Shown: positions 1 through 7,589 of the stretch, in pieces
Layout of the letters: each line of letters opens with the position of its first letter
Position numbering within the stretch: the first letter of the stretch is position 1
Assembly (NCBI GenBank): GCA_030066045.1
Contig: JASJCJ010000025.1
Span: 1-43,613 of the forward strand
Direction of reading: 5' to 3'
DNA length: 43,613 nucleotides
From: Calothrix sp. MO_167.B12
GTDB taxonomy: Bacteria; Cyanobacteriota; Cyanobacteriia; Cyanobacteriales; Nostocaceae
Made by a program: the position numbers and the translations under genes
Notes under the pieces: model-generated
Told to the model about the DNA's origin: nothing
Database searches by the model: none
What the model saw: the letters and a program-made list of their open reading frames with translations, nothing else

Positions 1-2
1 GT

Positions 3-161
3 GGTCCGTGGGGAGATTACTGCAATGGTGGTGGCGATGATTGCTGTTGGGAGTTGGGAGGAGAATTTCATGATTATATTGGATGCATAAATATTATTTC
101 TATGTGTGGGGTAGATGATACGGAAGTCTTAAAAAATTTATATGTAATTCAATTAGCTTGA
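3..161 (+). CDS. 3' end of an unidentified cysteine-containing protein (partial)
   Basis: Frame 3 is open from the window edge to a TGA at 159-161, giving 52 residues. It reads like genuine protein, with a segment containing GGGDDCCWELGGEF and five cysteines in total, rather than repeat-derived sequence. The gene begins outside the window, so its family cannot be judged. It converges on the WD40 protease gene, with only 19 nt between the two stop codons. I do not recognise the product. Confidence 0.4.
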   Translation, partial: GPWGDYCNGGGDDCCWELGGEFHDYIGCINIISMCGVDDTEVLKNLYVIQLA

Positions 162-180
162 TATGATTTGCATATCAAAT

Positions 181-1968
181 TTAGCGTCCTGATAATCGCC
201 AGATTTTGATGTTGCTAAAACTCCAAGAAACTAAATTCCTGCTATTAGGGCTGAAGACGAAATTATTATGACCAGTGAGGGTTTTAATTTGTTTGCCTGT
301 AGCTATATCCCATATTTTTATACTCTTGTCCTCACTATCACCAGGTGGGGGTAAAACGGATTTATAGTCATTGATGTTCCTGTCCTTATCCTTACTACCT
401 CCAAAAGCTAAAATTCTGCCATCGGGACTGAAAGTAATACTGCCTATCCAACCACGGGTATCAACGGTGAAAGTTCTTAGTAGTTTGCTTGTGGCTACAT
501 CCCAAATTTTGATCCTCTCGTCGCTACCCCCAGAAGCTAAAGTCCTACCATCGGGGCTAAATACAACGCTTTGAATCGAACTACTATGGCCAGTGAGGGT
601 TTTGAATTGTTTCCCCGTGGTTACATCCCAGATTTTGATACTCTTGTCCCTACTTCCAAAAGCTAGAAGCCTACCATCGGGGCTGAAAGCAACGCTGCCA
701 ATCCAATAACTATGGTCAGTGAAAGTTTTTAGTAGTTTGCTTGTGGCTACATCCCAGATTTTGATACTCTTGTCCCCATTTTCAAAAGCTAAAAGTCTAC
801 CATTGGGGCTGAAAGTAATGCTGCCGCTGCCGCTCGAACCAATATGACCATTGAGGGTTTTGATTTGTTTACCTGTGGCTACATTCCAGATTTTTATACT
901 CTTGTCAATTTTAATTTTACTAGAACCAAATGATTCTGATAGACTATTAGTCTCCGCAGAAGCTAAAATTCTACCATCGGGGCTGAAAGCAACGCTGCCG
1001 ATAGGATAACTATGACCAGTGAGAGTTTTTAGTAGTTTGCTGGTGGCTACATCCCAGATTTTGATACCCTGGTACCAACTTCCAAAAGCTAAAAGTCTAC
1101 CATCGGGGCTGACAGTAACATCGCTGACTCCATAGCGAAAAATAAGGGTTTTAGCTAAGGTGAGGCGGATTCCTGTTGTTGATATTGTGGGAGTAGATGT
1201 TGTCGTTGGCGACCGTTTTGGTAATGGTGTAGAAGTTATGGGTCGAGTAAGGGTAATATCTTCTGTATCTGGATTTCTCACAGAAGTTCTGGATGGAGGA
1301 GGTGTTATCGCTGAAGCAAGTTTCACATAAGTATTAATGGGAATCGCAAAAAAATCCGTTGTTCCATTCCTAGGATCTCTTATACCTCGTCCATTAATTC
1401 CCACCAATCGCCCTCTTTTATCGAGTACAGGACCACCACTCATTCCTCGTTTAATGATATTAGTATATATCCAGTAATAGCCATCTTTCGCATTGGGTAA
1501 ACGTACAGAAAGATTCCCAGGTCGAGATTGAAAACAACGTTGTAAACAAACAGCATCAGTATCTGCCCAACCAGCAGCATAAACAGTTGTTCCTTCGACC
1601 ACTTTGTCAGAATTAGCTATATTTGCAGTTTCATAAATTTGGTTACTCTGGAATTGAAAAACCGCTAAATCTACTCTTGGTAAACGTTGGACTTGGTTAG
1701 AGCTGACTTGGTAACGCCTACCATTTTGGGTTTGTATAGTATAGGTTCCTGGAGTATCTACCACATGCCAATTGGTAAGGACAATATAAGTATTACCTCG
1801 TTTTTTAACTATTACTCCACTACCAGCTTCGGGACCACTGATACGAACTGTAATCTTTTTGGCAATAGCATTTACCTGTGGTGGTTCTAATGCCACTGCG
1901 ACTTGATGCAACACCATGACATTGGTTACACCAAGGAGCATTACAGGTAGTCCATAAGCAAACTTCAT
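181..1968 (-). CDS. Trypsin-like serine protease fused to a seven-blade WD40 propeller
   Basis: The 595-residue protein begins with a hydrophobic N-terminus (residues about 5-27) that looks like a signal peptide or membrane anchor. Residues about 35-220 form a trypsin-like domain with a visible triad: His68 in LTNWHVV, Asp100 in RVDLAVF and Ser177 in RGMSGGP. A threonine/proline-rich linker (about 222-265) follows. Seven WD40 repeats (about 268-595) are marked by recurring IKIWDVAT and FSPDGR motifs. The last blade ends at IKIWRLSGR, so the C-terminus looks intact. Such protease-propeller fusions are common in cyanobacteria; a secreted or periplasmic protease with a protein-binding platform is inferred. 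The blades are very alike, which suggests recent internal duplication. It lies downstream of another trypsin-like gene on the same strand. Substrate unknown. Confidence 0.9.
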   Translation of the reverse strand: MKFAYGLPVMLLGVTNVMVLHQVAVALEPPQVNAIAKKITVRISGPEAGSGVIVKKRGNTYIVLTNWHVVDTPGTYTIQTQNGRRYQVSSNQVQRLPRVDLAVFQFQSNQIYETANIANSDKVVEGTTVYAAGWADTDAVCLQRCFQSRPGNLSVRLPNAKDGYYWIYTNIIKRGMSGGPVLDKRGRLVGINGRGIRDPRNGTTDFFAIPINTYVKLASAITPPPSRTSVRNPDTEDITLTRPITSTPLPKRSPTTTSTPTISTTGIRLTLAKTLIFRYGVSDVTVSPDGRLLAFGSWYQGIKIWDVATSKLLKTLTGHSYPIGSVAFSPDGRILASAETNSLSESFGSSKIKIDKSIKIWNVATGKQIKTLNGHIGSSGSGSITFSPNGRLLAFENGDKSIKIWDVATSKLLKTFTDHSYWIGSVAFSPDGRLLAFGSRDKSIKIWDVTTGKQFKTLTGHSSSIQSVVFSPDGRTLASGGSDERIKIWDVATSKLLRTFTVDTRGWIGSITFSPDGRILAFGGSKDKDRNINDYKSVLPPPGDSEDKSIKIWDIATGKQIKTLTGHNNFVFSPNSRNLVSWSFSNIKIWRLSGR

Positions 1969-2010
1969 TAATCTGTCCTTGATTTGGCTATGTTGTCCTG
2001 GGAATAAACA

Positions 2011-2130
2011 TAAACCCTCAGGCTAAAGCCTGGGGCTACACGAACTAAGCTTACCTGCGTAAGCTAAAAACCAATTGAGGCTGCGTAGGCAGTCTTTGCT
2101 TGTGTAGCCGCACCCTTCTAGGGTGTCGGT
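2011..2130. repeat. Dispersed palindromic repeats at the protease 3' end
   Basis: Contains CTCAGGCTAAAGCCTGGGGC (a self-complementary AGGCTnnAGCCT core) and ACCCTTCTAGGGT. Similar motifs recur at 3770-3885 (CCCTAGAAGGGT and CCCCAGGCTTATAGCCTG). The block covers the final codons of the protease gene at 2051 and runs into the gap before the WD40 protease gene. Confidence 0.6.
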
Positions 2131-3037
2131 TATATGGTGATTTCAACACACCCAATCGCGGAAATTGCTGAAACACCCTCCTCACAGGAACCGCAAAACT
2201 AGACCTAGTAATTTTTTCCTGCAAAGGCTGACTCGGCTCAGTCCCATCCTCATACAAATCCGCACCATCCCACAAAGGCTCTTTATGTAACCCATTAATC
2301 CCCACCACCTCACCGCGAATATTCAGCAGTGGTGCGCCACTCATCCCCCTACGAATATCATTGGTATAACCGATTTGATAACCTCCTTTTAAAGCCTTCT
2401 CCAATAACAACGAAACTTCCCCTGTGGTAAACACCAAACCCCTTTGCTGTTTTACCAGGGAAGAACCCGAGAGACGCAAACGCCAAGAATTTTTCTTATC
2501 TTCTTTCCCCTTTTTCGGCAACTTAGTCTCAGCATTGGCAGTAAATCCACCCACAAACACCTTATCCCCTACCCCCAAAGTAGATGAATCCCTGATATTT
2601 GCCACTGCATACACCCTATCAGCACTGCGAAACTGCAATAAACCCAAATCATTACCATCCAATTTCACAGTTTCAATCACAGTAGCTTGGTAAATACGCC
2701 CATCAGCAGTTTGAATGCGATAAGGGGATTTAGCTGCCCTGAGTACGTGAGCATTGGTAACTACTGTATAAACCTGTCCTGATTTTTTCAGTAAAGTCCC
2801 CGAGCCGATAAAATCCTTTGACAAAACTTTGACAGTAATAGAATCAGCTATCTGTCGTATCTGTGCAACTGTAAGTTGATTTGATGATTGTGGGGTTGGG
2901 GATTGCTGACAATCATTTTTTTGACAAGTATCCACAACAGTTTCTTGCCTTGGTAGTGCCAGGGATATACCACCAAGACAAGCCAACATAATTAATATGG
3001 GATACATACCTTGCCTTAGCAATGAATACCAATTCAT
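2051..3037 (-). CDS. Secreted trypsin-like serine protease
   Basis: The 328-residue protein has an N-terminal hydrophobic segment (about 10-28) consistent with a signal peptide or anchor. A trypsin-like domain follows, with His97 in VTNAHVL, Asp130 in GNDLGLLQF and Ser233 in RGMSGAPLL. The ATG overlaps the TGA of the upstream COP23 gene by 4 nt (ATGA at 3034-3037), so the two are probably co-transcribed and translationally coupled. The last roughly 27 residues (from about YNRHPRRVRLHKQR) are basic and low in similarity to a protease fold. They are read from a dispersed repeat block (2011-2130), so the natural C-terminus and stop have probably been overwritten. The catalytic domain itself is complete. 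Role beyond proteolysis is unknown. Confidence 0.88.
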   Translation of the reverse strand: MNWYSLLRQGMYPILIMLACLGGISLALPRQETVVDTCQKNDCQQSPTPQSSNQLTVAQIRQIADSITVKVLSKDFIGSGTLLKKSGQVYTVVTNAHVLRAAKSPYRIQTADGRIYQATVIETVKLDGNDLGLLQFRSADRVYAVANIRDSSTLGVGDKVFVGGFTANAETKLPKKGKEDKKNSWRLRLSGSSLVKQQRGLVFTTGEVSLLLEKALKGGYQIGYTNDIRRGMSGAPLLNIRGEVVGINGLHKEPLWDGADLYEDGTEPSQPLQEKITRSSFAVPVRRVFQQFPRLGVLKSPYNRHPRRVRLHKQRLPTQPQLVFSLRR

Positions 3038-3552
3038 TTACTATCTACAAGTTTCTTAACATCAAGGTAAAATTCACCATTCACATATTGAATAAATTCA
3101 TCCCCACTCAGCTCGATAATGGTACCGTTAGCACTACGGCGGAAATAAATTATCTGTTGCATTATATAGCCGGGATCACTTCCTTTTTGGAGAGTTACTA
3201 GCACATTCTTGGAAGAACAACTACCACCCCGGCGATTAGAAATACACAACACCGGATAACCATTCATATTGTCTCTACCAGTAATGTAAAACCTGCCATT
3301 GTCATAGTAACGGCGAAATTTTGCCGAGACTATTTTACAGCGTTCTAGGGGAGACACATTAAAAGCATTACTAGACCAACGAATAAATCTTTCTCTTCCC
3401 CGTGAAGTCCTCACCCATGTAAATGGCACGCCTCCGCGAACGGCACAATAAAACTTGGAACGTCCACCATAGCTAGGTTGAGTAAAACTGGCGGTAGTAA
3501 TAAACCCTAAAGCTATAGCTGCGGCAATTTGGGTAAATTTCCTGATGTTCAT
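3034..3552 (-). CDS. COP23-domain secreted protein
   Basis: The 172-residue protein starts with a clear signal peptide (MNIRKFTQIAAAIALGF, with likely cleavage after the Ser/Gln/Pro stretch near residue 27). The mature part shows FYCAVRGGVPFTWVRTSRG, the WSSNAFNVSPLERC segment and paired cysteines (CISNRRGGSC). This is the pattern of the cyanobacterial COP23 (circadian oscillating 23-kDa protein) family. COP23 proteins are small, secreted or membrane-associated and of unknown biochemical role. The gene overlaps the downstream trypsin-like protease by 4 nt, which suggests that the two proteins act together, perhaps as protease and partner or substrate. That link is inferred from gene order only. 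Confidence 0.75.
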   Translation of the reverse strand: MNIRKFTQIAAAIALGFITTASFTQPSYGGRSKFYCAVRGGVPFTWVRTSRGRERFIRWSSNAFNVSPLERCKIVSAKFRRYYDNGRFYITGRDNMNGYPVLCISNRRGGSCSSKNVLVTLQKGSDPGYIMQQIIYFRRSANGTIIELSGDEFIQYVNGEFYLDVKKLVDSK

Positions 3553-3712
3553 GGTCAGGTAAAGTGTTTATGAGTTAAGTATATCTGTATATATACAACC
3601 TACGATATGATGCTACGTCTTTTCGGAAATTTACAATAAAGTTTATGATTTTTTGGTAAAAATTGTTTTTTTGATTACAGCAGTTTTCATCTATTGAAAC
3701 CATATCTTCATG

Positions 3713-3741
3713 TAGGGGTTTAGCAGTGCTAAACCCCTACG
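3713..3741. repeat. Palindrome GTAGGGGTTTAGCAGTGCTAAACCCCTAC
   Basis: A near-perfect 29-bp palindrome with arms GTAGGGGTTTAGCA and TGCTAAACCCCTAC. The same palindrome terminates the 15-bp tandem array at 5478-5611, so this is a dispersed repeat and not simply a terminator. Confidence 0.75.
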
Positions 3742-3745
3742 GTGT

Positions 3746-3912
3746 GGGGGAGCATTCCAACTTTTATGCAATACCCTAGAAGGGTATCGCTACACGGACA
3801 AAGCCCACCTTCGTGGGCTAAGAGAATTTTATAGCCCACGAAGGTGGGCTTTGCTCGTATAGCCCCAGGCTTATAGCCTGAGGGTGCTTTTGAAAAAATG
3901 GGATGCTCCCCG
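3746..3912. mobile_element. MITE-like element with a long internal hairpin
   Basis: Outer inverted ends are GGGGGAGCATTCCA (from 3746) and TGGGATGCTCCCC (to 3912). Inside lies a long hairpin (3797-3853) with arms AAAGCCCACCTTCGTGGGCT and AGCCCACGAAGGTGGGCTTT around a short AT loop, flanked by CCCTAGAAGGGT and AGGCTTATAGCCT. A related end (GGGAGCATCCCAATTTTTCA) recurs near 10857. No coding capacity is seen in the 3553-4043 gap. A non-autonomous element, possibly also acting as a bidirectional transcription barrier, is inferred. Confidence 0.6.
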
Positions 3913-3947
3913 GTGTGGTCTATTTACCTGAAAATCGCTGTAACCTC

Positions 3948-4026
3948 ACCCTCGCTTTTTGCAGTGCAAAAATCTTTCCCTCTCCTTATTAAGGAGAGGG
4001 ATGTCCGTAAGGACAGGGTGAGGTTT
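3948..4026. repeat. CCTCACCC...GGGTGAGG imperfect inverted repeat
   Basis: Outer arms CCTCACCC and GGGTGAGG enclose inner arms CCCTCTCCTT and AAGGAGAGGG. The same family appears at 43334-43395. It sits just downstream of the alkaline phosphatase stop and may serve as its terminator. Confidence 0.6.
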
Positions 4027-4043
4027 GGTATTTTATTTCATCT

Positions 4044-5372
4044 TCAATCCTCAGCTGGTAATTTCTGACCAAACAGCGTGCTATACATCAACTTATAAAT
4101 ACCAGTATTATCCACCGTTGTTGGTAGCCTGTTTGCATTAACACCATGTGCCTTGGCAACCACCGAGCCAGTATTATCTCCAAAACTTGTCCAACCCACA
4201 GCAAAATTAAAACGCTTCCCTTGTTTATCTGGTGCGGATGTGAAGGGAGTAGTTTTAGTCCCCTGCTTACCATCCCACGGCGAACCATTCCTACTTCTTC
4301 CTGGTACTGGGGAAGGTAAATTAATATCCCCCACCACTTCCAAACCCCCAGCATCACTATCTGCGGCTGTCACCAACAAGGTGTTGGGTGTTTTGGCAAT
4401 AAATTTCATCGCTACCCCAACTGCATCATCAGCTCGTTTCACAGCCTCTATGCAACCTACGGCATTATTATAGTTACAGAAATTATCACTACCTTCTTCC
4501 TCCAACACCACAAAGAAACCCTGGGGATTTTGAGAGACAACTTTTAAAGCTGCATCCAGCATCTCACTGACTGTGGGTGCAGTGGGGACATATAAAGGTA
4601 AATTTGCCTGGTTTAAATTTTCTTCAGAATTATCATTATAAGTATTCAAAGCAGCGAAAATTCCCAATACCTTTTTGGTGTTAGCTGGCAATTTGAGCAA
4701 CTCATCACGGGTATAAACCACCGTATAACCCTTGCTCTTTGCCACTTCAATTAAATTCACTCCATCTGTACGTTGAGCTTGTGCCGCAGTGGCGTGTCTC
4801 CCAGCAGTACCTTTGGGTAAGTAAAATATTTCTCCACCCCCCAAAATCACATCTACCCCAGATTCCACAATTTGTTTGGTGATTTCGGTAAATTGACGGC
4901 GACTTCGCGTTTTAGCCACAAATGCACCTGTACCGGGTTCGGGAATAACTCCAGAGTTAATAATTGCCGTTCCCTTACCAGCAGCTACGGCTTCTTCCAT
5001 AATTGTTTGGGGTTTTCCAGAAGCTGCCACAATGGGTTTACCATTCTTATCTAAACCAAAGGAATCTGCATTTACCTTTACTCCCGTGGCGTGGGTGACA
5101 GCACCACCATTAGAAGTAGCGGTGAGTTGATTTTTCATGTGTCCCAAATAGACACCAAGGTTGGACATTTTATCCCAATTTAACCTTCCATCGGGACCAT
5201 AGTGGAGCATTCGTGCCGCACCCCAATGGGATGGGCTAGTACCATCGGGATGAATAAATATCACATTTCCTGATGGAGAATTATTTGCTGGAGATGGAGA
5301 GGTACAGCCAAGTAAAGATGTGCTGAAAATAACTGCTAGTCCTAAAATATATTTCTTCAATTGCAGTGCCAT
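4044..5372 (-). CDS. Lipoprotein alkaline phosphatase (PhoA-type superfamily)
   Basis: The 442-residue protein has a lipobox (STSLLGC, Cys23), so it is probably an exported, lipid-anchored phosphomonoesterase that releases phosphate from organic compounds. The metal-binding start FIHPDGTSP (Asp43) and the nucleophile region TSNGGAVTHATGVK are clear; Ser87 aligns with the E. coli Ser102 position by the shared TGVK. The residue before it is Thr where PhoA has Asp. Further superfamily landmarks are EPGTGAFVAKTR, VILGGGEI, NTLLVTAADSDAGG and a final KAHGVNANRLP. Length is normal for the family. No neighbouring pho genes or obvious Pho box were found, so phosphate-starvation control is not shown. 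No strong Shine-Dalgarno precedes the ATG. Confidence 0.88.
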   Translation of the reverse strand: MALQLKKYILGLAVIFSTSLLGCTSPSPANNSPSGNVIFIHPDGTSPSHWGAARMLHYGPDGRLNWDKMSNLGVYLGHMKNQLTATSNGGAVTHATGVKVNADSFGLDKNGKPIVAASGKPQTIMEEAVAAGKGTAIINSGVIPEPGTGAFVAKTRSRRQFTEITKQIVESGVDVILGGGEIFYLPKGTAGRHATAAQAQRTDGVNLIEVAKSKGYTVVYTRDELLKLPANTKKVLGIFAALNTYNDNSEENLNQANLPLYVPTAPTVSEMLDAALKVVSQNPQGFFVVLEEEGSDNFCNYNNAVGCIEAVKRADDAVGVAMKFIAKTPNTLLVTAADSDAGGLEVVGDINLPSPVPGRSRNGSPWDGKQGTKTTPFTSAPDKQGKRFNFAVGWTSFGDNTGSVVAKAHGVNANRLPTTVDNTGIYKLMYSTLFGQKLPAED

Positions 5373-5477
5373 TATTTATTATTTGGAGTTTACATTCATA
5401 TCTTGCACCACAGGATTATTGAAAAAATCAGAGCCTGGAATTTTTATACCAATTTGAAAAAAGAATGCGACAGATGG

Positions 5478-5611
5478 GTAGGGGTTTAGCAGGTAGGGGT
5501 TTAGCAGGTAGGGGTTTAGCAGGTAGGGGTTTAGCAGGTAGGGGTTTAGCAGGTAGGGGTTTAGCAGGTAGGGGTTTAGCAGGTAGGGGTTTAGCACTGC
5601 TAAACCCCTAC
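5478..5611. repeat. 15-bp tandem array (eight units) ending in a palindrome
   Basis: The unit GTAGGGGTTTAGCAG is repeated from 5478 with period 15, eight times. The last unit continues as the palindrome GTAGGGGTTTAGCA-CTGC-TAAACCCCTAC. The array is one arm of the 3713-3741 palindrome amplified in tandem. The hypothetical minus-strand ORF across it (LLNPYLLNPY repeats) is a by-product of the repeat. Read upstream of the phosphatase start at 5372, it lies in the likely promoter region of that gene. Confidence 0.9.
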
Positions 5612-5699
5612 GAGTAATTTAATTTATGTGTCGCAAACATTATTTGAATTGGTATTATTTTACTGCTAGGGTCTGTTTTCAAACCCAAAATTAGCATCA

Positions 5700-5780
5700 A
5701 TTGTAGATTGGGTTTCGTTCCTCAACCCAACATTTTCCGTACAGCCAGTTGGGTTTCACTTCGTTCTACCCAACCTACGA
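5700..5780. repeat. GGGTTGGGTTT-type dispersed inverted repeat
   Basis: TTGGGTTTCGTTCCTCAACC is followed by AGTTGGGTTTCACTTCG and TACCCAACCTACGA. It belongs to the same repeat family as the core of the MITE at 37992-38127. It fills the gap between the tandem array and the DUF6745-like gene end. Confidence 0.6.
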
Positions 5781-5882
5781 GGGATTGCTGGAGGGCAGGG
5801 CATCTATAATATTTTGGTGTCTAAAATTATAACTCTGATGTTCCCCACCCGTTTTAACCTTGTCCCTCAAAAAAGATCCCTA

Positions 5883-7193
5883 TTAGCTTTCCATAGCAAA
5901 GTCTTGAGGATCGACATCCCAATTTACCCAACGAATAGCTTCGCGGGCAGATTGGATAGTAGGAGGGACTCGGGTAGCATGAATAAATCCCGTACTGGGA
6001 CAAGTCATTTTCAGGAGATGAATTGGCTCAATATCAATCTGTTGCTCGATGCGAAGTAAAGAATATTCCCGCCAAGAGTCAAGTTCTACCGCAGCAAGTT
6101 CCTGACAAATTCGTGCATACCCGATACCTTGAATGAGAACCCGCCTTAATTCTGCATTCTCTTCCGTGAGTAACCAACTGGCTGGCCATTGATTTGGATG
6201 AACATTGGCATACTTTGGTGGTAAATTTACGCCGTGATAAAAGTATAAATAAGAACCATCTGGGTAAGCGATCGCTGGTTCCCCTTCCCCATGCAAGCGG
6301 TTTTGCTCGTCGAGTAATAATCGGCAGGGGCGGTTAATTACCAAACAAACGTTCTCGCAAGGGATAATAGTTCCACATTCAGTGGAAATACCTTGCAATG
6401 CTGCCCAAAATGAGCGATCGTGTTTACATGATAAGACTTGAGCACAAAAGTCAAACAGGGGAAATGGAGCATCTTGGACAAACTGTAATGATAAAGCCAT
6501 ACCAGCCATAATTGTCCCCGCACCCACCATCAGAGGTTTGCAGTATTCAGCCAACTCATCCAATCTAGGCTGTACCAGTGGCTGCCAAAATAAATTATCT
6601 AATTCTTGTCCCCAAGGTTGCCACTGTTGAGACAACCAATCTCCTATGCCCAGAACAATATCCCCACCGGGTTGCTGGAGCAAATTTTGCCGCCATTGTT
6701 GCTGTTGTTTTTCCCAGAGCATATTTAAGAAGTCTTGGGATATTCCCGCCAGCATTTCTTCCCTATCTGGTTCTGAAGCATTGAATTCTGCCAGCAAGCT
6801 ACCCATAGCAACTTGGCGATGAGCCATTAATTGCTGTGTCTGTTGATTCATCAACTGCTCGTGCAATTGCTGACGAACGGATTCTGACAACTGCTGCTCC
6901 ATAGGCAACATTAGCTTCTGTGCAATGGGCATCATCAGCATTTGCGGCAAGCCAAATTCTTGCCTCAAAGTGACTAAAGAATGACCATCTAATAACTGTT
7001 GCAGTTCCTGGGGTCCATCAAAAAACCTGATTTTGGGTTTTGGTTTGTCCAAGGCTGTATATAAAGTTTCTACAGCTGCGGTAGCTCGTTGATGGTTAAT
7101 TGGTTCAACAGAAATGGCAATCTCTCGCCATTTCTGCTGATATACAGGAATCAGGGCTTCTTGTTCTGGTGTTAACCGATTAATCTGCGACAT
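5883..7193 (-). CDS. Conserved cyanobacterial hypothetical protein (DUF6745-like)
   Basis: The 436-residue soluble protein opens with LTPEQEALIPVYQQKWREIA, which matches the start I associate with DUF6745-containing cyanobacterial proteins. A glutamine-rich segment lies at about 97-127. The C-terminal third holds YPDGSYLYFYHGVNLP and the pattern of large hydrophobic and glycine residues typical of the family. No catalytic motif, signal peptide or membrane segment is visible. The ATG (7191-7193) lies within the end of the upstream gene, giving a 14-nt overlap and probable translational coupling. Function is unknown; the family name is from memory. Confidence 0.75.
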   Translation of the reverse strand: MSQINRLTPEQEALIPVYQQKWREIAISVEPINHQRATAAVETLYTALDKPKPKIRFFDGPQELQQLLDGHSLVTLRQEFGLPQMLMMPIAQKLMLPMEQQLSESVRQQLHEQLMNQQTQQLMAHRQVAMGSLLAEFNASEPDREEMLAGISQDFLNMLWEKQQQQWRQNLLQQPGGDIVLGIGDWLSQQWQPWGQELDNLFWQPLVQPRLDELAEYCKPLMVGAGTIMAGMALSLQFVQDAPFPLFDFCAQVLSCKHDRSFWAALQGISTECGTIIPCENVCLVINRPCRLLLDEQNRLHGEGEPAIAYPDGSYLYFYHGVNLPPKYANVHPNQWPASWLLTEENAELRRVLIQGIGYARICQELAAVELDSWREYSLLRIEQQIDIEPIHLLKMTCPSTGFIHATRVPPTIQSAREAIRWVNWDVDPQDFAMES

Positions 7194-7482
7194 AACGCCA
7201 GCCTTCAGGCTCGTACTCTCTTTGAATTCGCACCATCCAATTACCTTGGGGAATCTGGAGTGGTTTGTGTTCTTCGTGGGTTAAGGTGGCTGTTGGTGAT
7301 AGTACCTTTAGGTAGAGAGTGCCATCTTTTTCGTAGAGTTCTGCTTGTCCATCGCTGATGCGATGTCTGTGACCAGTGACTTCACCTTCTGCTAATGTGA
7401 GATGGGACAAGGGTTTGTTGCCAGTAGCAATACCTTGCTCCATTGGTAATAAAATCACGTCACCTTGGCGAATTGGTTGCAT
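7180..7482 (-). CDS. Small conserved hypothetical protein, coupled to the DUF6745-like gene
   Basis: About 100 residues from the ATG at 7482 (MQPIRQGDVILLPME). A longer reading from a TTG at 7497 exists, but GGAG at 7492-7495 is well spaced for the ATG start. The protein contains LAEGEVTGHRHRI and LTHEEHKPLQIP, a small all-beta-looking sequence with several histidines. The TGHRHRI motif and HEEH are possible metal ligands, but this is not established. It forms a two-gene operon with the following gene through a 14-nt overlap, so the two probably work in the same process. I do not recognise a named family. Confidence 0.7.
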   Translation of the reverse strand: MQPIRQGDVILLPMEQGIATGNKPLSHLTLAEGEVTGHRHRISDGQAELYEKDGTLYLKVLSPTATLTHEEHKPLQIPQGNWMVRIQREYEPEGWRYVAD

Positions 7483-7589
7483 GGCAGTTGTCTCCAAGTT
7501 GTTGTATTACAAAATAAAAAACTGTTTATCTAAGATAACTACAAACTGTATAACTCTATTTTGGCAAACTGGCGCTGAATTCGCCCTAA

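Noticed and set aside
5379-5597. 72-codon ORF with LLNPY repeats
   Set aside because: It is translation of the 15-bp tandem array, with no start site or conserved sequence.
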